From Progne subis subis (taxonomy: Eukaryota > Chordata > Aves > Passeriformes > Hirundinidae), in contig JAKJHU010000066.1 in the NCBI GenBank assembly GCA_022316685.1, positions 5,329,913 through 5,393,912 of the forward strand: a DNA stretch of 64,000 nucleotides. The letters are read 5' to 3'. Position 1 is the first letter of the stretch. Every line of letters begins with the position of its first letter. The position numbers and the translations under genes were made by a program. Shown here in pieces: positions 22,478-34,975 of this stretch. Below the pieces are notes generated by a model that worked only from the letters and a program-made list of their open reading frames with translations, was not told where the DNA came from and searched no databases.

Positions 22478-25339
22478 CAATAGCAGTGAGCAGAGGCTAA
22501 ACTTTGCCTGAGCACCCCCCTAAATCGGGAACTGCTCGCCTGCCATTGTCCAAAATGTTCCTTTTTCACCCAAAACTTCCCTGCCTGGAGCCAGACAATG
22601 GACTTGATTTGTTTGGCTTGAACTTGAAGGTCCTTCCTTCCTTCCTTCGCCATTCCTGGCTTTGGCACCTGCTGAGGGCTAATTAGGACAGCACTAATTT
22701 GGCCATCTCCTGATTGCAGCAAGAGGGGAAAAAAAGAACCAAAACAAAAACCAAAAAAACAAATCAGGAAACATACTTGTTTTGCTGCTGGCAGATGACT
22801 GAAATAGAAATCCGTATCCATTCCCGGGAATGCAGGGGAGCGGAGCAGCTCCCGGCGTTCCCGCTTCCATCCGCGGGGATGTTATGCCCTCTGCAGGGAT
22901 CTGGGCTCCACACAGCCCTGCCCTTTGCTCCAGGGTTTTCCCTGGGGTGTTGGGATGGATAAAAATCCTGGCCTTGGTGAAGTTGATGGAGTCGGGATTG
23001 TTTGCAGCTCCTTAAAATCAGGACCAGCTCCTCGGAGCTGGGAGTTGATCCCGTCCGGCAAAGCTGCTCTTGGGAGAATTTGGGAAGGCAGAGAGGTGTT
23101 TTTGTAGGATTTGTTCCTTCAGGGGGAATGTGAGCAAGTATGGGTGAAAAGCATCCAAAGGGAGGCTCCTCCGGGCAGGATTTTATCCCGAGTTCTCTGC
23201 GGAACAGCTCGGGAAGGACGTCAGCGCTGGGAAATGCGCAGCTGAGATTGTTCATGTCTGAGCTCCGCTTGGCTCCTGTTTTCTGGGGATTTAAAAGGAA
23301 AAATATCAAACCTAAGGGGGCTGGATGGGATTGGACACCCCTATAAATAGCAGCTCTCGTGTGTTAATTGATGACGGAATTTTGGAAGCTCCGTGTAGGT
23401 GAGGTGCCTCCTGCGAGTCGCGTTTTTGTCCAAATTCCAATCCCAGTTTGCCACCCAAACTGTTTACAAACGTCAGCTCTGATTTCTGACTAATTGAGGA
23501 GGGGCTGGGGCTGAAAATGCAAATAAAAACGGGAGATGGAGCCCCCAAACCTCCTGCCGTGCTGGCAGCGCTTTCCAGTCATGTCCAACCCCCGTCTCCA
23601 GCAGATTTTCCAGGAGAGCAGCTCAACTCCGGAGTTAAAAACCATTTTATGTTAAAAACCCGAGTATAAAACCGGGTTTTTGTGGGATTTTTGGAGATAC
23701 TGAAAGGAGAAACCTGCCCAGTTCACAGTTGCTGCCCTTAACACGAGCCCTTCTTTTTGATCTTCTGCCAACATCTTTCTCAGACAAAAATTCGCTGCCT
23801 CAAGTGCTAAAATTAATCTCTTTCCACGTCTTTCTACATAAATTTGCCAGTATTTTCTCATGTTGAAGTTGCACATTTTTATTTTGTTGTCCACTCTAAG
23901 CTCTGTCTTGCGTATCCACCCCCTTCTTCCTCATCTTCATCCTCACCTCGTTCGTTTTTGAACCTCTCCAAAGGCTCTGGGTAAAGGGACTCCCTCACCC
24001 AAATGAATCTTTTCAGTCTTAGAAGGAGGTGGGCTTCACCAAAATGTGGTTCAGAGAGTTTAAAAAGGTGATTAAATCTTCTGGAGGTGCTCGGCTCCCT
24101 CCCTGGAGGCAGCCTCTGGTGACCAACCTCCTTTAGCTGAATTCTCTCAACTAAATTTGGGGGAAAAAACGGGGGAAATAACTGGGCCTGGATCGCTCAA
24201 AAGGGTGAGGAAAAGAAACCCCTCCTGCTTTCCAGCCAGGCAAATAAGTCCAAGCTCCTTTTTTTTCTAATTGAGAAAGAGCAGATTAATTCAGCCAAAA
24301 CGTGGCAGCCAAACAGGATTTCTTGATTTCCCGGGAAATGCTTTTACCACTCATTTTGCTGATTCTTAGTGACTTCTCCCCCTCCTTGCGTGAACTTTTG
24401 GGGCTCAAGTCGCCTTTTTGACCCTTTTTTTGGGGCAGGGGTGTCCCCTCAGGCTGTGGGTGCTTTTTAACCCTTGGCAGCACGAGTTCAGCATGGAAAC
24501 GTCACCTTGGCCATGGGAAGAGGGGAAAATTATCCAAAAATCCACTTGGCACAAGGCAGAGGAGCCCAATTGGCCCCTGTGGCTTCCAGGTGTTTCCTGC
24601 TGGAAAGCCACAGCCCCCCAGCTGTGTCCAGGGATATTCCCATGTTGTTTCCCACTGGAGAAATGATTCCTCACAGCGCAGGATTTGCACCTGGGAAGGC
24701 GTGACACAAACCAGGATTTTGGCCTCAGCATCAAGGCTGTCTCTCCAACATTCCTCCCATCACCAGCAGGCTGGGAATGGGAAAGGTTTTTGGGAAAGAC
24801 ACATCCAGGACAGCTGTCCCAGATGGATATTCCGTGTTTTATGATGTCTGCTCCTCAATAAAAGGGGTTTTTCCCATCGTTTTTCCTCCCTCTGTCCTCT
24901 GAGGAGGGAAGCGATGGAACAGCTTGGTGGGCAACCGGATCCAGCCAAGGTCAGCTCCCTGTGGCAGCAGCAGGAAAAATGATGGAGGAGTTTGGGATCA
25001 GGGGAGTGAGGGTGAAAGGAAGAGCTTTGAGCTGTGCTAGAAGATGTCACCCTGTCCTGGGACAATTCCCTCAAGGACCCAAGCTGGATTGATAGGTATG
25101 GAGGGGGAACGCTGGCAGGGAAGCTGGGAAGAAAACGTGGGAGAAAGGAGCTGGGAAAAGCTGGGTGTCCAACAGGGATCGGGGATGTTCTGCCCTCTTC
25201 AGCATCTTCTCAGTGAGGGGTGGTTGGAGTAAATCCATAAAAACCAGGAGGTGTTGCAGCCCTGGGAAAGAGTGGGGATGTAATTCCAATAGTGCTGGAG
25301 CTGTCCCAGCAATGGATTACTTTGGAGCTCGCTGATTTC

Positions 25340-25485
25340 AATGGATCCATGGATCTTGTCCAGAGAGGACTCCCCTGGATCCCTGGAAGTGTCCAAGGCC
25401 ATGCTGGACAGGGCTGGGAGCACCCTGGTGGATCTGGATGGGTTTTAAGATCCCTTCCCACCCAAGCCATTCCAGGATTTTGGGT
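25340..25485 (+). mobile_element. CR1 LINE 3'-end fragment
   Basis: It has CCCCTGGATCCCTGGAAGTGTCC, GGCCATGCTGGACAGGGCTGGG and AGATCCCTTCCCACCCAAGCC. Confidence 0.87.
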
Positions 25486-26659
25486 GGACCCATGGGTACC
25501 ACCAAAATGTGAGGAAAGTGGGAATCGCAGAGTAGGATCCTGGAAAACTCTGACCCTGGAAAAGCAAGGACACCAGGCTGAGTTTGCAGCTCATTAGAGC
25601 ATCCCAAAGTCCTCCCTCATCTCCTTCCCCGGTGCTGACTCCACAAACAATCAGGATTTCGAGGAGAATAAGGATCATAAAACAGAGAGGGGGGGCTCTC
25701 TGTGACTCCACCAGGACACTCTCAAACATTCCTTGGAGTCATGGACGTCTGAAGGGCCACGATAAGGCTGGAAATAATTGAAGAGAGCAAACAGTGGGCG
25801 TGGAGAGAGCATGGCTGAGAGGGGAAATAATGGGGAGCAAGGGGATGAAATTAAGGAAAATAAAACACCAGCTCGATATCAGGAGGTTTTTTTCCTTTTA
25901 TCCAAGGGTGGGATTTGTTCAAGTGTGAAATAGACTCCCAAGGGAAGGAGAGTATTACTGCAGTCATTTAAATGTGCAGAGGACAAAGCCCTGGCTGCTG
26001 TATTCCCTGGAACTGCTGTCTTGCCTCGGCACAGCAATGCCCAGATAGCATCAAATCCCCTTTTTCCATCCCAGATGTCAGAGCTGCTGCTGGAGCTCTT
26101 TTTATCCCCCCTCGGTTTTCACCAGGGTGAAAAATAAAAGACTTTTTTTTTTTAATTTATTTTTATTTTCTTTTCCCCCTGAGTAGAAAAAACCACCCAG
26201 CAGCAGGAGGCCAAACGGTAATGTCGACACCAAGGCCTGGAAACAAAACCCAGCCTTTTGCTTGTGACAGATTGAATGTGAAACTTGAAGGGAAGGGAAA
26301 ATTTGTTTGTAAGCTGCCTGTGACAAAGTCGTTTTCACAAATCCTATGCTGTTCCTGGGCTGAGCTTGTTTTCCTGGTGGATGGGGAAAGGGTGGGAAGA
26401 GAAATGAGCTGTTCTCTTCAGGATGGATCCGAGCTGGCTCCCGGCCTCCTCTTTTCCTTTGCAAAACGCAGATGCTCGGGGTGCTGTTGTGGTTTTTTCA
26501 TTTCTGTTTATTCCCCCCATCACCACCTGAACGCTGCTGACACCTCAGCTCTGCCCCAGCATTCCAGCCGGGATCCGGGAGAGTGTGGCTGGAATGGCTC
26601 TGCCAGGGGTCAGGGGGTGTGGGAATGTCTGTGTTGGCTCAGTCCATTCCAGCCTGGAG

Positions 26660-27015
26660 CCGGGCTGGGAGAGCTGGGAATGCTCACTTGGAGAAGGGAA
26701 GGATCCAGGGAGATCTTCCAGAACATTCCAGGGCCTAAAGGGGCTCCAGGAGAGCTGCAGAGGGACTGGGGACAAGGCCTGGAGGGACAGGACACAGGGA
26801 ATGGACTGCAGATTGGAAAAGGGGAGATTGGGGTGGGATCTTGGGAAGGAATTCCTGCCTGGGACTGGAATTGCCAGAGCAGCTGTGGCTGCCCCTGGAT
26901 CCCTGGAATGTCCAAGGCCAGGTTGGACACTGGGGCTTGGAGCAGCCTGGGATAGTGGGAGGTGTCCCTGCCATGGCAGAACATGGAAATGAGAATCTTT
27001 AAGGTCCTGGATCGA
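26660..27015 (+). mobile_element. CR1 LINE 3'-end fragment
   Basis: It starts GGGCTGGGAGAGCTGGGAATG. It shares with the 41.3-kb copy a variant middle block (GATTGGAAAAGGGGAGATTGGGG) in place of the usual GCCAGAGGGCAGGGCTGG, which suggests a common sub-lineage. Confidence 0.92.
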
Positions 27016-27647
27016 CTCCTCCAAATTACAGCACCCCCTTTGTCTCCTGAAATTCCCAGTCAGGAATTCAGATGAGTTGCCCAGCCAGAAATACTGAATC
27101 AGGGAAATTCTTCCCAGCTGGAACACGCTGCAATCCCTGACTCAGTTTCCCACTTAGGATTTAGCTGGAATCTCCATCAGGAGACTTGGATGACTTGGGA
27201 AGAAGATCCTGGACCCTTCATTCCCCTTCATTGCTTCAGCCCCAGGCTGGGCCAGCTCAGGGGGAGGTGGTGGCTTCCAGTGACTCCACCATGGGCAGAG
27301 GTTGCTGAGATTCCAGAGGGGAATGATCCATGGAGACACCAGTGCAGGGTCAACTCCTGCAGCTGGGTGCCAAATTGAATTTCCAGGGTCGGAGAATTTA
27401 GGAAAATGGCTCTTTCTCCCTTAAAGAATGCCTTGAATTCCATCAGGAGTTGTGTGTTTAAGGGGATTTCCTGCCCTCTCCCCTCTGTGTGGGCTCAGTG
27501 TGGAATTCCTCTCTGGATCCTCTCCTCGCTGCCTAATCCCCATTTTTGTGATACGGAATTTGACGGATAATACAGAATTGAATGAGAAGTGGCACTAAAA
27601 GTGGGATTTGCTCCTCTCTGAGGTGGCTGTTGCTCCTTTCTCTGCAG

Positions 27648-27803
27648 GACCATCGTGCAGTCCGATGAGAAGCTGGTGATCAGCGCGTCCTGGGCCAAGG
27701 ACGACGATATCAGCAGGCTCCTGAAATCCCTGCCCAACTGGAGCAACATGGCTCAGCCCAAGCAGCTGAGGCCCAAGAGAGAGGAGGAGGAGGATTTTAT
27801 AAG
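27648..27803 (+). CDS. EXOC4: EXOC4 (SEC8) internal exon B
   Basis: This 156-nt exon completes the split Arg codon from exon A and encodes [18 protein letters not shown], then the segment [19 protein letters not shown], ending in an acidic run EEEEDFI before another split Arg. It matches EXOC4 at about residues 624-676, where mammalian SEC8 has a nearly identical acidic patch. The acceptor is CTTTCTCTGCAG and the donor AAG-less ATAAG|GTAAAG, both GT-AG. It begins and ends in phase 2 and its length is a multiple of three, so skipping it would keep the frame. The region belongs to the rod of helical bundles shared by CATCHR-type tethers; no catalytic residues are expected. The first codon after the junction is Thr where I recall Gly in mammals. 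Confidence 0.97.
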
Positions 27804-27904
27804 GTAAAGCATTGTGGGGAAGTCATGGAAGGGTTTCAAGGAGAGCAGCAGCAAAAAGTAGGAACAAATTGACGGTGTTTTCGTGGCCGTCGTGTCCCCA
27901 GGTG

Positions 27905-28165
27905 TGAGGAGAATTATGGAACCACTTGGGAAGTGGGAAAGAGTTTGGAGATCATCGAGTCCAACCATTCCCAGCCCTGCCAAGGCCAGCGCTGACCGTG
28001 TCCCCAGGTGCCACATCCACATGGCTTTGAAATCCCTGCAGGGATGGGGACTCCAGACCTCTCTGCGCAGCCTTTTGGGGGGAAGAAATCTTCCCAGTAT
28101 CCAACCTGAGCTTTTCCTGGTGCGATTTCTGCTCACTCTGTCGTTCAAACAAAGCCACTCGGAGA
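27905..28165 (-). mobile_element. CR1 LINE 3'-end fragment
   Basis: It contains GGAGATCATCGAGTCCAACCATTCCC, GTGTCCCCAGGTGCCACATCC and AATCCCTGCAGGGATGGGGACTCC, the reverse complement of an older CR1 subfamily tail. It begins about 100 bp after EXOC4 exon B. Confidence 0.9.
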
Positions 28166-30429
28166 GTTGTCTTTGTGACCCAGGTCAGGGAAGCGCCTGG
28201 GACTGGGGAAGGAAGGGATTGTTTTGCATCCGGGCAAATCCTTGTCCTGCTGGTCGGTGCTGCTCCGATCACCCACGTGATGAAGGGAGCAGCATTTCCT
28301 CACCTGATGGAGGATCCAGCTGGTTGTACCGGGCAGGAATTCCCAAAATTAGTGCTGCCAAAGGAATCTTTCATTTGAGCTACGACCTGGTAGAGTTTCC
28401 CCTCCATCCCAACTCCAGGAACTAACTCAGGAGAGCAGATGAAAAATTCCGCCCTTTCCAGCAGGAATTCTTTTGGAGACAACTCTCTGTGCCCAAACCA
28501 GGTTGTTCCTACCTTTCATGCCAGTGAAAGCCTGGAAGGAGGCAGATTCCCTTTCCCTGCATGCTGGGAATGGCTCAGCTCCTCGTGAGATTCCAAAGCC
28601 TGCACATTCCCATCCCTATTCATCACTTCCTTGATTGGCACTTGGCTGTAAAACTGGAGGAGGAGAAGCTGAGAAGGAAATAACGAGTCTAATTTTGCTC
28701 AGATTGTCATTTTCCTCCTTCCCCGCCTGGAAGCCCCGTGACAGGGAGGATGCAGCCTGGAGAGGATGGGATTTGTGGGGTCACAGAAGGGTTTGCAGCC
28801 TGGGCAGGGATTTAAAACATCCTGCAGAGCCCTTGAGGTCTCTGTGCAGCCCCTGAGTTGAATTTCATGGATTCAATCCTCACCTGCCTTCACATCTCTC
28901 CTTTATTTCCTCACCTGGGAAGCCCCTTCTGGCTCTTCCTGTGATTCCTGATCCATCAGAGTGGGATAGAAAGGCTCCAATGGGCTCTGCTGGCCAAGAG
29001 GAAATTCCTGTCCAGGCAAAAAATGCTCAGCCTGATGCTGACAGAGCTGACATTTTCATCCTAAGGTGCACTTCATTCCATTTATTCCATTCTCCAGGCC
29101 ATTCATTGAAGTGTTTTGTGCCACTGGATCAGAGGAGTTCCAATGGAAAGCCTTTAGGAAAAGTCTATTGAGTCATCCACGCTGAATTTCCTGGGAAAAG
29201 CTCCTGTGCCGTGGCTTTTTTCGGGCCAGGCTTTAGGACAAAGACCTTTTCTCAGGATCTGTTTGCACAGAGCATCATCTGTCAAGCCCCAGTTCCTCCC
29301 AGTGCCGTGTGAACGCTCCTGTGGCATTAATTTAAATCACAATAATTGGTCTGGGCCAGATTTAGCCATCGCTGGCTTAAGAAACTTCCTCCAGGATGGG
29401 TGGTGATTGAATAGATCCCTCCTGAAAGCTTCAAAATAAAATTAATTGCTTGTCCAATTTTTTTTTGTCATCCTCTTCCCATTTAAGCAGCCTTTTCCCA
29501 GCCTTTTCTCCTAATACAAAGGAACATGATTTCTTCACTGCTGCTGCTGCTCCTTTCTCTTGGCTCTGCTGATGAATTGGGAATAATTCTGCCTGGACAC
29601 TGCAGTGGAGCCAAAGGGAAGCGGGTCCTGTGTGTTCCTCGGTTAGCAGGGAATGGGAGAGCTTGGGAGAGCTCATTTCATTATCATTTAACCTCTAAGA
29701 CATTTAAAATTGCAATATTTGATGTTCATGGGCCCTAATTCTTGGCCAGCAGGGCAGGACTACGCATCCCTTCCTGGAAAAAACGAAGGTTCAGGCCTGA
29801 TGAAATTTGGGAGAATGTTTCTTTCGGACATGGAACTACTCAGCAGCATCCCTTTGTGAATGTTGATAAATTAAACATATCCTGAAAGTTCCACCGACAG
29901 TTTTTGTCCCAGAGATCCATGCACGGCTTTCCTTCCCTCCCCAGCTTTCCTGTAACTCATTTGTTTAACAAAAAAGAATACAAACAAACAAACAAATCTT
30001 TGTCCAAAAAAAAAAAAAAAATCCTTTGCCTGTGGAGAGAGATTGATTTTGTTGTCTTAACCCCGTGCTGTCTCCTGAGTGAGGAGATGTCAGAAGGCAC
30101 CAGCAGAATTTCCCATTAATATTCCAGAGGGTTTGGACAGAGGAGAATTTTAGACGAGCTCAGAGCTTGGCAAGAGGAGGAAGGGAAGCAAAGCCCAGCC
30201 TCTGCTGCTGGAATTGGTTTTCGGAGCTCTGGAGGTTGTTTGGCAGTAGGGTGGGTGTGAAACAGGCTGGGGAAAGGGGATTCTGCAGTTCATTCCCCAG
30301 GCAGAGGTGCTGGTGATAAACACCAAAGATGTTCCCAGCTCTGCCTTGGAGAGGGAAAAGCAGTGGGAGAAGAGCTTGGATGTGGTGGTGCAGAAATTCC
30401 TGGGGTTTGGAGCAGCTCTGCAGCAAGCT

Positions 30430-30885
30430 GAGACTCTTGAGCGCGTCCAGAGGAGGCAACAAGGCTGGTGAGGGGCTTGGGACACAAACCCTGTGAGGAA
30501 CAGCTGAGGGAGCTGGGGATGTTTATCCTGGAGAAAAGGAGACTCAGAGGTGACCTTATCACTCTCTAAACTCCCTGAAGGTGGCTGTGCTCAGGTGGGG
30601 TTGGTCTCTTTCTCCAGGCAGCACTGACAGAAGGAGAGGACACAGTCTCAGGCTGTGCCAAGGGAAATACGGGTTGAATATCAGGGAAAAATTTTTCCCA
30701 GAAGGAATAATAAAGTACTGGAATGGTCTGCCTGGGGAGGTGGTGCAGTCACCATCCCTGGATGTGTTTAAACAAAGACTGGATGTGGCACTGGGTGCCA
30801 TGGTTTAGTTGAGGTGTCAGGGCTGGGTTGGACCTGATGATCTTGGAAATCTCTTCCAACTCAGACATTCCGTGAGTTCTGGGAA
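30430..30885 (+). mobile_element. CR1 LINE, longer 3' fragment
   Basis: It contains GGGACACAAACCCTGTGAGGAACAGCTGAGGGAGCTGGGG, TCCTGGAGAAAAGGAGACTCAGAGGTGACC, GGAATGGTCTGCCTGGGGAGGTGG and TTGGACCTGATGATCTTGG. This is the textbook avian CR1 3' region. It lacks an open reverse-transcriptase frame. Confidence 0.95.
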
Positions 30886-31184
30886 TTCTGTGAAGTGAGG
30901 AAAGCCTGCTGTGTGCCCCAGGGAAACCACGGCTGTGGGGAGCTCAGGAGGTGTTTGGGAATTCACATTCCAGCTCGGGATGAAGGTCACCGCCCCATGA
31001 AAATAATTCTGGTTGTAGATCTGAGCTCCAAACCTGAGTTCTGGGGATTTTCCTCTTACTTTTTAGCTCCCAACAAGCTCCTGAATGCTGATCTGGGGAT
31101 CAGGTTCTTGAGCTAAATTTAATGGAGCGATGAAAAAACCCTTCCCAGCATTTTAAAGGAATGGAGTGGGATCTGGAGCCCCAG

Positions 31185-31345
31185 GAAAAGCTGAGGGAGC
31201 TGGGAAGGGGCTGAGCCTGGAGAAAAGGGGGATCAGGGAGGAGCTGGTGGCTCTGCACAAGTCCCTGACAGGAGGGGACAGCCGGGGGGGTCGGGCTCGG
31301 CTCCCAGGGAACAGGGACAGGAGCAGAGGGATGATTTTCCACTGC
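31185..31345 (+). mobile_element. CR1 LINE fragment lacking the 3' tail
   Basis: It has GGGAGCTGGGAAGGGGCTGAGCC, GGATCAGGGAGGAGCTGGTGG and AAGTCCCTGACAGGAGGGGACAG, matching the minus copies at 59.6 and 61.5 kb in reverse. It is truncated before the tail. Confidence 0.88.
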
Positions 31346-31542
31346 AGGGAATTTGGGAAGTCTCCATGAGCTCTTCTCCAGAGGGTGCTTGGAAGTGATG
31401 AATCCAGGAGGTTGGGACAGAGCTCCTGGGACTGGTCACACCTTGGATCACTTCGGCTGTTTCCAAAGGGATCGAGGCGCTGCAAATTCCCATTGTGTAA
31501 ATAAAGTCTGGGCAAGCCCAGAAAGTGGAACTGGGAAAGAAT

Positions 31543-31775
31543 CCCAGAATCCCAGAATGGTTTGTGTTGGGTTGGAAGGGCCCTCAAAGCCCATCCAGTT
31601 CCAATCCCATGGGCAGAGTCACCTCCCCCTGTCCCAGGCTGCTCCAAGCCCCATCCAGCCTGGCCTTGGGCACTTCCAGGGATGCAGGGACAGCCACAGC
31701 TTCTCTGCCATGTCCCTGCCTTGGGATGGGGGGGGATGTTCCCTCGTTCCCCCTCTCTGGACAGCCAAAGTTTTC
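31543..31775 (-). mobile_element. CR1 LINE 3'-end fragment
   Basis: It begins CAGAATCCCAGAATGGTTTG, then GTTGGAAGGGCCCTCAAAGCCC and the GGCCTTGGGCACTTCCAGGGATG block. Confidence 0.88.
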
Positions 31776-33681
31776 CTCCAAAGCTGGATCTCAGGCTGCT
31801 GCTGTCCCAGACATCTCCCAGCTTTTTCATTGCAGTGTCGGGCTTGAAGCTTTCCATTATTTTTATTCTCTTTTGCTGTCTCTGTGTTTTCCCTGCCCCA
31901 GGTCCTTTCCTGAGGCCTTCAAGGGAGGCTTTTCCCTTCCCTTCCCTCTGAGCTCCCCCATTCTCAGCTTTTCTGGCTCTCTTCTCTCATTTCTTTCTCT
32001 CCCAGGTATAAAAGATCTCCTTCTCCAATCCCTCAGGCTCCATTTATTCTATCCACAATACTTTTAAAAGGTGAAAGGACAGGGTTTGAACGACTGGCAG
32101 CAAACTGGAGCCCTTTCTTCCCTTTGGGAACACTTTTTTCCCCCATCCTGGGACTATGAATCTGAGTTTTCCATAGGTGTGAACCATTTCCATTTGATGC
32201 CAGTCTGCTCCTTTATATGAAAGGGGCTTTTAGACATTTTTCCCTCAGGAATATGTGCCTCATTCCAAGCACAAACGAGTAAATCCTGTTATTATCAGGA
32301 TTTCCACCTCAGAGGTGTAAAACCGAGCGAGTGCCTGGATCTTCCCTCCATATCCCAGAAGTTTCCTTCTGCTTTTGCTTGTAAAGGAGTTTTGGAGGAT
32401 TTGGGCTCCATCTGGGGGTTATTTTTGAGGATTTACATAAATTCTGAACCCGAATCCAGGGAGAAGCTCCAGTTTCATTAATCCTACAAGCTGCATTGTT
32501 AATCTCAGAAAGTTCTTTTTAAGGGAGGCTATTTTGAGTGTTTTGCCTTTAATTAATCCAACTGAGCAATTCAAAGACATTTCAAGATTGGGGGATTTTT
32601 TTGGTGTGTTTGTTTTGGTTTTTTTTCCCCTCAAGCGCCAGTGAATTCCAACAAATGTGGGGATAAAATCTGGGGACAAAACTGCCCAGACTGAGCAGAA
32701 AGTGCCACTGCTGGGGCGATTTTGCTGCTCTCCTTGGACCTCTTCTGCTCATTGGTGATTCCTCACGGTGAGCTCAGAAAAGAGCTGATGGCAGGACAAC
32801 GTGGCGGTTCGCAGAGCTGGATGGAAGCGGAATTCAAATTCCCAACAAAAGAGCAGCTAATGATGGGAAAAGTGTGCTGAGGAGCAGGGTAAATGAGCTT
32901 CACTTTGAGCCCAGCAGTGAAATCCACCTGGGATCAGCTAGGAGCTCTTGGAATTGGATGTAGGAGCTGTGTCCTGATTTTTTTTTCCATTCTGAATGAT
33001 GCCCAGAAAGTCAGGTGGGGTCTCTGCTTTTACCTGCAAAATGAGAATATTTGGGAATACGGGAATGCTCCTGGGAAACAACCAAACATTTTTCTTCATG
33101 GAGACAAGGATTGGGAAAGCTAAATCTGGATGGAAAACATGGAATGTGGCAGAAGATCATACCTGGAAAGAGCTTTTTTCCCAGCTTTTTGGGGTTAAAC
33201 ACATTTCTCTCGGTCATTATTTTTCTCTTTGGCAATCAAATAATTCATGGATGGTTATTCCAAACCATTTCTCTGTTATGATCAGCCATTGAGGTTTCAC
33301 CAGGAATTTGTTTAAAGCAAGAAGTCAGTCAGGGATTGGAAGAGCTGATTTCCAGGGAAAGATGGAAAAGTGTTATTTATGGAAATCCCGGGGAGACACG
33401 GGAGGCACCTGCAAGGTGTGAATTCCCTGTGGGGTGAGGAGGGGTGGGAGCTGGTTGGGATGAAGTTGGGAACTGTGAGGAGTGAGGTGGAACTCCAGGA
33501 TTTTAAATGCAAGGAGAAGGATGGGAAACACCTCCCTGGGTTTTTCTCTGGCATTCCCTCAGAAAACATCCCTGGGATGGTCCCACGAGGGCCGGATTGA
33601 CCTTCCCTGAGGTACACCTGGGGCCTCCTCCTGCTGTCCCTGATTCCCACATTCCTGAGGGGGCTTTGCTTTCCATTTCAG

Positions 33682-33860
33682 GGCTGCTTTCGGCAAAGAA
33701 TCTGAAGTTCTGATCGGGAATTTGGGAGACAAACTGATCCCTCAGCAGGAGATCCTGCGGGACGTCAGCGACCTCAAGGCCTTGGCCAACCTGCACGAGA
33801 GCCTGGAGTGGCTGGCAGGACGCACCAAGGCAGCTTTCTCCAGCCTCTCAGCATCCCAGA
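33682..33860 (+). CDS. EXOC4: EXOC4 (SEC8) internal exon C
   Basis: The 179-nt exon encodes [20 protein letters not shown], then [20 protein letters not shown] and [10 protein letters not shown], matching EXOC4 at about residues 676-736. The acceptor is TTCCATTTCAG and the donor CAGA|GTGAGT, close to consensus. It enters in phase 2 and leaves in phase 1, with one base (A) of the next codon. The sequence is predicted mainly helical, consistent with the stacked helical bundles of the exocyst subunit. The intron that follows is 16.9 kb, the longest complete one in the window, and carries most of its repeats. Differences from the mammalian protein as I recall it are conservative (for example NLHES for NMHES). 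Confidence 0.97.
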
Positions 33861-34659
33861 GTGAGTAATTCCCATGGGAAACCTCTGCCTGGGGGTTGGA
33901 ACGGCGTAAACACGGGATTTTAGCAGGAACAAGCGCCTTCTGTTCCCGCTTTCCAAGCAGGTTTATGTCGGAGGGACGCAGAAAGCGGAGCAGCTTTGTC
34001 TCTGCTCCTTGTGGGGGCACCATGAGAGGGCTCCAGGAGCATCACTTCCAACTTGGAAAAGTCCTCCAGCCCTGGAGCTGCCCAGCAGTGCCTGCTGATG
34101 GCATTCCCAGGAGCAGGAAGCGGTGCCAGGCAGGTTTCACTCGCTCCAAAGTATCAAAGCATCACCAGGCCACTGAATATTTAAAAAGAGACCTGTGTTA
34201 GAAATCCCAGGGGCAGCTGGAATATTTAAAAGATGTGGTTAGAAATTCCAGGAGAAATTGGACGGGATTTAATGAGGAATATTCTTCTGGGCATATCCCT
34301 GGGTGAAGTGCGGTGCCAGGAGGGCAGAGGCAGCAGAGCCTGGAGATCCCAGCGCTGCTCCTGCCTGCCAGGGGCTGCCCTGTGGGATCATTTCATTCCC
34401 CTGGGATTCGGCTTTAGGAATAGGGATTTTTTTTTTTTTTTTTAAATCTTATTTCAGCTATAGGAATACATTCAGGAATAAGGATTTTTGTCTGGATGGA
34501 AAGGGCTGGGGATGTGATGAGTCGTTGCAGCAGCTCTCTCGTTAGAGGGTAGAAATGAGCCGAGGCACAGATTCCTGGTTCATCACAGAATGGAAAGGGT
34601 GCTGGTTTATTCCTCTGTACAGCTGCAGCCATCCTGACTCCAACCATTCCCTGACTCTG

Positions 34660-34960
34660 CCTGCAGCAAGCTCCTGCTGGAGGTTTCCCTGGCAGCCTCT
34701 GACTGCTGGGTATTTCCTGCTGAACTCTGACTGCAGGGATCAGTTTGCAGACTCTGACTGCAGGCTCTTACCTAGCTAGACTGTGACTGCAGGGATTGAT
34801 TTGCAGACTCTGACTGCAGGTATAAATTTTCAGACGGTGACTGCAGGCTTTTACCGGGCCAGACTGTGACTGCAGGGATCAATTTGCAGACTGTGACCGC
34901 AGGCTTTTACCCGGCTAGACTGTGACAGCAGGTTCCAACAACAGGCTCTGACTGAAGACC
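34660..34960. repeat. Degenerate tandem repeat built on GACT(C/G)TGACTGCAGG
   Basis: CTGACTGCAGG or CTGTGACTGCAGG recurs about ten times at roughly 25-35 bp, in a higher-order pattern of about 100 bp (GGGATC/TGATTTGCAGAC, then GGCTTTTACC(C/G)GGC(T/C)AGAC). It ends just before the solo LTR at 34976. Confidence 0.85.
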
Positions 34961-34975
34961 ATCATCATCGTCATC

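Larger units (their letters stand above)
20910..27647 (+). other. EXOC4: EXOC4 intron between exons A and B
   Basis: This 6.7-kb intron contains CR1 copies at 21210-21500, 21655-21935, 25340-25485 and 26660-27015 and an ATC/ATT microsatellite near 22431-22477. The stretch 22480-25300 holds no repeat or gene I can identify. Splice borders are GTACAG and TCTGCAG. Confidence 0.85.
27804..33681 (+). other. EXOC4: EXOC4 intron between exons B and C
   Basis: This 5.9-kb intron contains a minus-strand CR1 just after exon B (27905-28165), a longer plus-strand CR1 (30430-30885), a plus CR1 fragment (31185-31345) and a minus CR1 (31543-31775). The stretches 28170-30400 and 31800-33680 show no gene, tandem array or element I recognise. 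Confidence 0.85.

Noticed and set aside
26221..26955. 244-residue plus-strand frame
   Set aside because: The C-terminal half is translated CR1 and the N-terminal half shows no known domain; chance read-through.
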